From an uncultured SAR116 cluster alpha proteobacterium (GTDB lineage: Bacteria; Pseudomonadota; Alphaproteobacteria; Puniceispirillales; Marisalimonadaceae): a stretch of DNA of 64,000 bases. The DNA is taken from positions 21,602-85,601 of the forward strand of contig CACIWG010000003.1 in assembly GCA_902590245.1 (NCBI GenBank), read 5' to 3'. The translations under genes were made by a program, and so were the position numbers. This document shows, in pieces, positions 62,434 through 64,000 of this stretch. The first letter of the stretch is position 1. Every line of letters begins with the position of its first letter. The notes under the pieces were generated by a model that did no database searches, was not told the origin of the DNA, and saw only the letters and a program-made list of their open reading frames with translations.

Positions 62434-64000
62434 ATGAATAAAAAAAAATGGTCTTTTTGGATTGATAGGGGTGGTACATTTACAGATATTGTTGCAAAAA
62501 ATCCTAAAAATGAAATTATTGTTAAAAAATTTCTTTCACAAAATGATAAAGTATATAAGGATGCTGCATCTTTTGGTATTATAAATATATTAAATAAAAA
62601 TAATCAATTAAATTATAACCATATATCATCAAGTATTGATGAAATTAAAATGGGAACTACTGTTGCTACTAATGCATTACTTGAACGAAAAGGAGAAAGT
62701 ACATTATTAGTAATAACAAAAGGATTTAAAGATGCCTTAGAAATTGCATATCAAGATCGTTCAAATATTTTTACAAAAAAGCCAATTAAACCACAAAACC
62801 TCTATAAAAAAGTAATAGAAGTCGATGAAAGAATTGATAGTGATGGAAATATTTTAAAAAAGTTAAATCTTAATAAGGTAAAAGATGATTTAATTAAATT
62901 TAAATCTAAAGGATTTAAAAGTTTAGCTGTTGTTCTCATGCATGGCTATAAATTTAAAAAGCATGAAGAGTTAATTGAAAAAATAGCTTTGAAAATTGGG
63001 TTTGAACAAATTTCAATAAGCTCAAAAGTATCACCATTAGTAAAAATTGTCTGTAGAGGAGATACTACTGTTGCAGATGCATATTTGTCACCTGTATTAA
63101 ATAAATATATACATAACTTTACTTCAAACTTAACTGATAGTTTAAAAAATAATAATAAAGTAAAACAAAGTGTTTACTTTATGATGTCTTCCGGTGGCTT
63201 AACATCAGCTTTAAATTTTAAAGGAAAAGATTCTATTTTGTCAGGGCCAGCTGGTGGAGTAGTAGGTTCAGTTGAAACTATAAAAACTTTAGGTATAAAT
63301 AAAATAATAAACTTTGATATGGGAGGGACTTCGACTGATGTTTCGCATTTTAATAAAGATTACGAAAGAAAAAATGAAAATTTAGTCGCTGGAACCAGAA
63401 TTACCTCACCAATGCTTGATATTCATACAGTAGCTGCAGGCGGAGGTTCAATCTTAAAATTTGAAGATGATAGGTTTCAGGTAGGTCCTCAATCAGCAGG
63501 TTCAAACCCAGGCCCAACATGCTATGATAATAATGGACCTTTAACGATTACTGATGCAAATTTGATTGTTGGGAAAATATCACCAAAATATTTTCCAAAA
63601 ATATTTGGCAAAAATCAAGATAAACCACTTAACAAGAAAAAGGTAATTACAAAATTCAACCAATTAAAAAATAAAAATAAGATTACTAAAAGTATTGAAA
63701 AAATTGCCTCTGGATATTTGCAAATTGCCTCCGAAAACATGGCAAATGCAATAAAAAAAATATCCATACAAAGAGGTCATGATATAACAAAATATACATT
63801 ATCTTGTTACGGAGGTGCAAGTGGTCAACACGCTTGTTCAGTAGCTAATTCTCTTGGTATTAAAAAAATTGTTTTTAATAAATACTCTGGTGTTTTGTCT
63901 GCTTATGGAATGGGAATTTCAAATGTAAGAAGTTATCGACAAAAAAATGTAAATGAAAGACTTAATTATAAAAATTTAAAAAATTTAGACAAAGCATTTA
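62434..64000 (+). CDS. Hydantoinase/5-oxoprolinase family protein, N-terminal part (runs off window)
   Basis: Direct translation from the ATG at 62434: MNKKKWSFWIDRGGTFTDIVAKNPKNEIIVKKFLSQND...; 'KMGTTVATNALLERKGE', 'INFDMGGTSTDVSHF' signatures. Absent from the ORF track because no stop lies in the window. Confidence 0.9.
   Translation, partial: MNKKKWSFWIDRGGTFTDIVAKNPKNEIIVKKFLSQNDKVYKDAASFGIINILNKNNQLNYNHISSSIDEIKMGTTVATNALLERKGESTLLVITKGFKDALEIAYQDRSNIFTKKPIKPQNLYKKVIEVDERIDSDGNILKKLNLNKVKDDLIKFKSKGFKSLAVVLMHGYKFKKHEELIEKIALKIGFEQISISSKVSPLVKIVCRGDTTVADAYLSPVLNKYIHNFTSNLTDSLKNNNKVKQSVYFMMSSGGLTSALNFKGKDSILSGPAGGVVGSVETIKTLGINKIINFDMGGTSTDVSHFNKDYERKNENLVAGTRITSPMLDIHTVAAGGGSILKFEDDRFQVGPQSAGSNPGPTCYDNNGPLTITDANLIVGKISPKYFPKIFGKNQDKPLNKKKVITKFNQLKNKNKITKSIEKIASGYLQIASENMANAIKKISIQRGHDITKYTLSCYGGASGQHACSVANSLGIKKIVFNKYSGVLSAYGMGISNVRSYRQKNVNERLNYKNLKNLDKAF

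Noticed and set aside
1-64000. CRISPR arrays, IS elements, prophage or toxin-antitoxin/defence modules
   Set aside because: No regularly spaced repeats, transposase/integrase motifs or defence-family motifs were seen; nearly all of the window is core genes.

Overview
Very AT-rich, gene-dense chromosomal window from an alphaproteobacterium with a streamlined-looking genome. It is almost entirely housekeeping: thiL/nusB/riboflavin/nrdR/glyA/rpiB; rnj-coaX-birA; a complex I (nuo) operon; hom-recJ; rplM-rpsI; trpDC-moaC-moeA-lexA; gltX-gltA; the lpxB-lpxI-lpxA-fabZ-lpxD-ompH-bamA-rseP-dxr-cdsA-uppS-frr-pyrH-tsf-rpsB envelope/translation cluster; dnaE-lolD-lolC/E-proS; hemB; and the start of a hydantoinase/oxoprolinase gene. 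One tRNA-Glu(UUC) is present. I saw no CRISPR array, mobile element, prophage or recognisable defence system. The most unusual feature is the last nuo ORF (11223..12212). Its ~80-aa N-terminus is NuoM-like and its C-terminal ~249 aa is NuoN-like, joined in frame at '...FYEW|APDVYEG...'. This implies loss of most of nuoM and the first half of nuoN, either as a real deletion or as an assembly artefact. The second is a candidate structured S2 autoregulatory leader upstream of rpsB: a 10-bp stem, a nested hairpin and a possible pseudoknot beside the RBS, with a well-placed sigma70-like promoter. Two edge CDSs (1..454 minus and 62434..64000 plus) are missing from the supplied ORF track because they run off the window.
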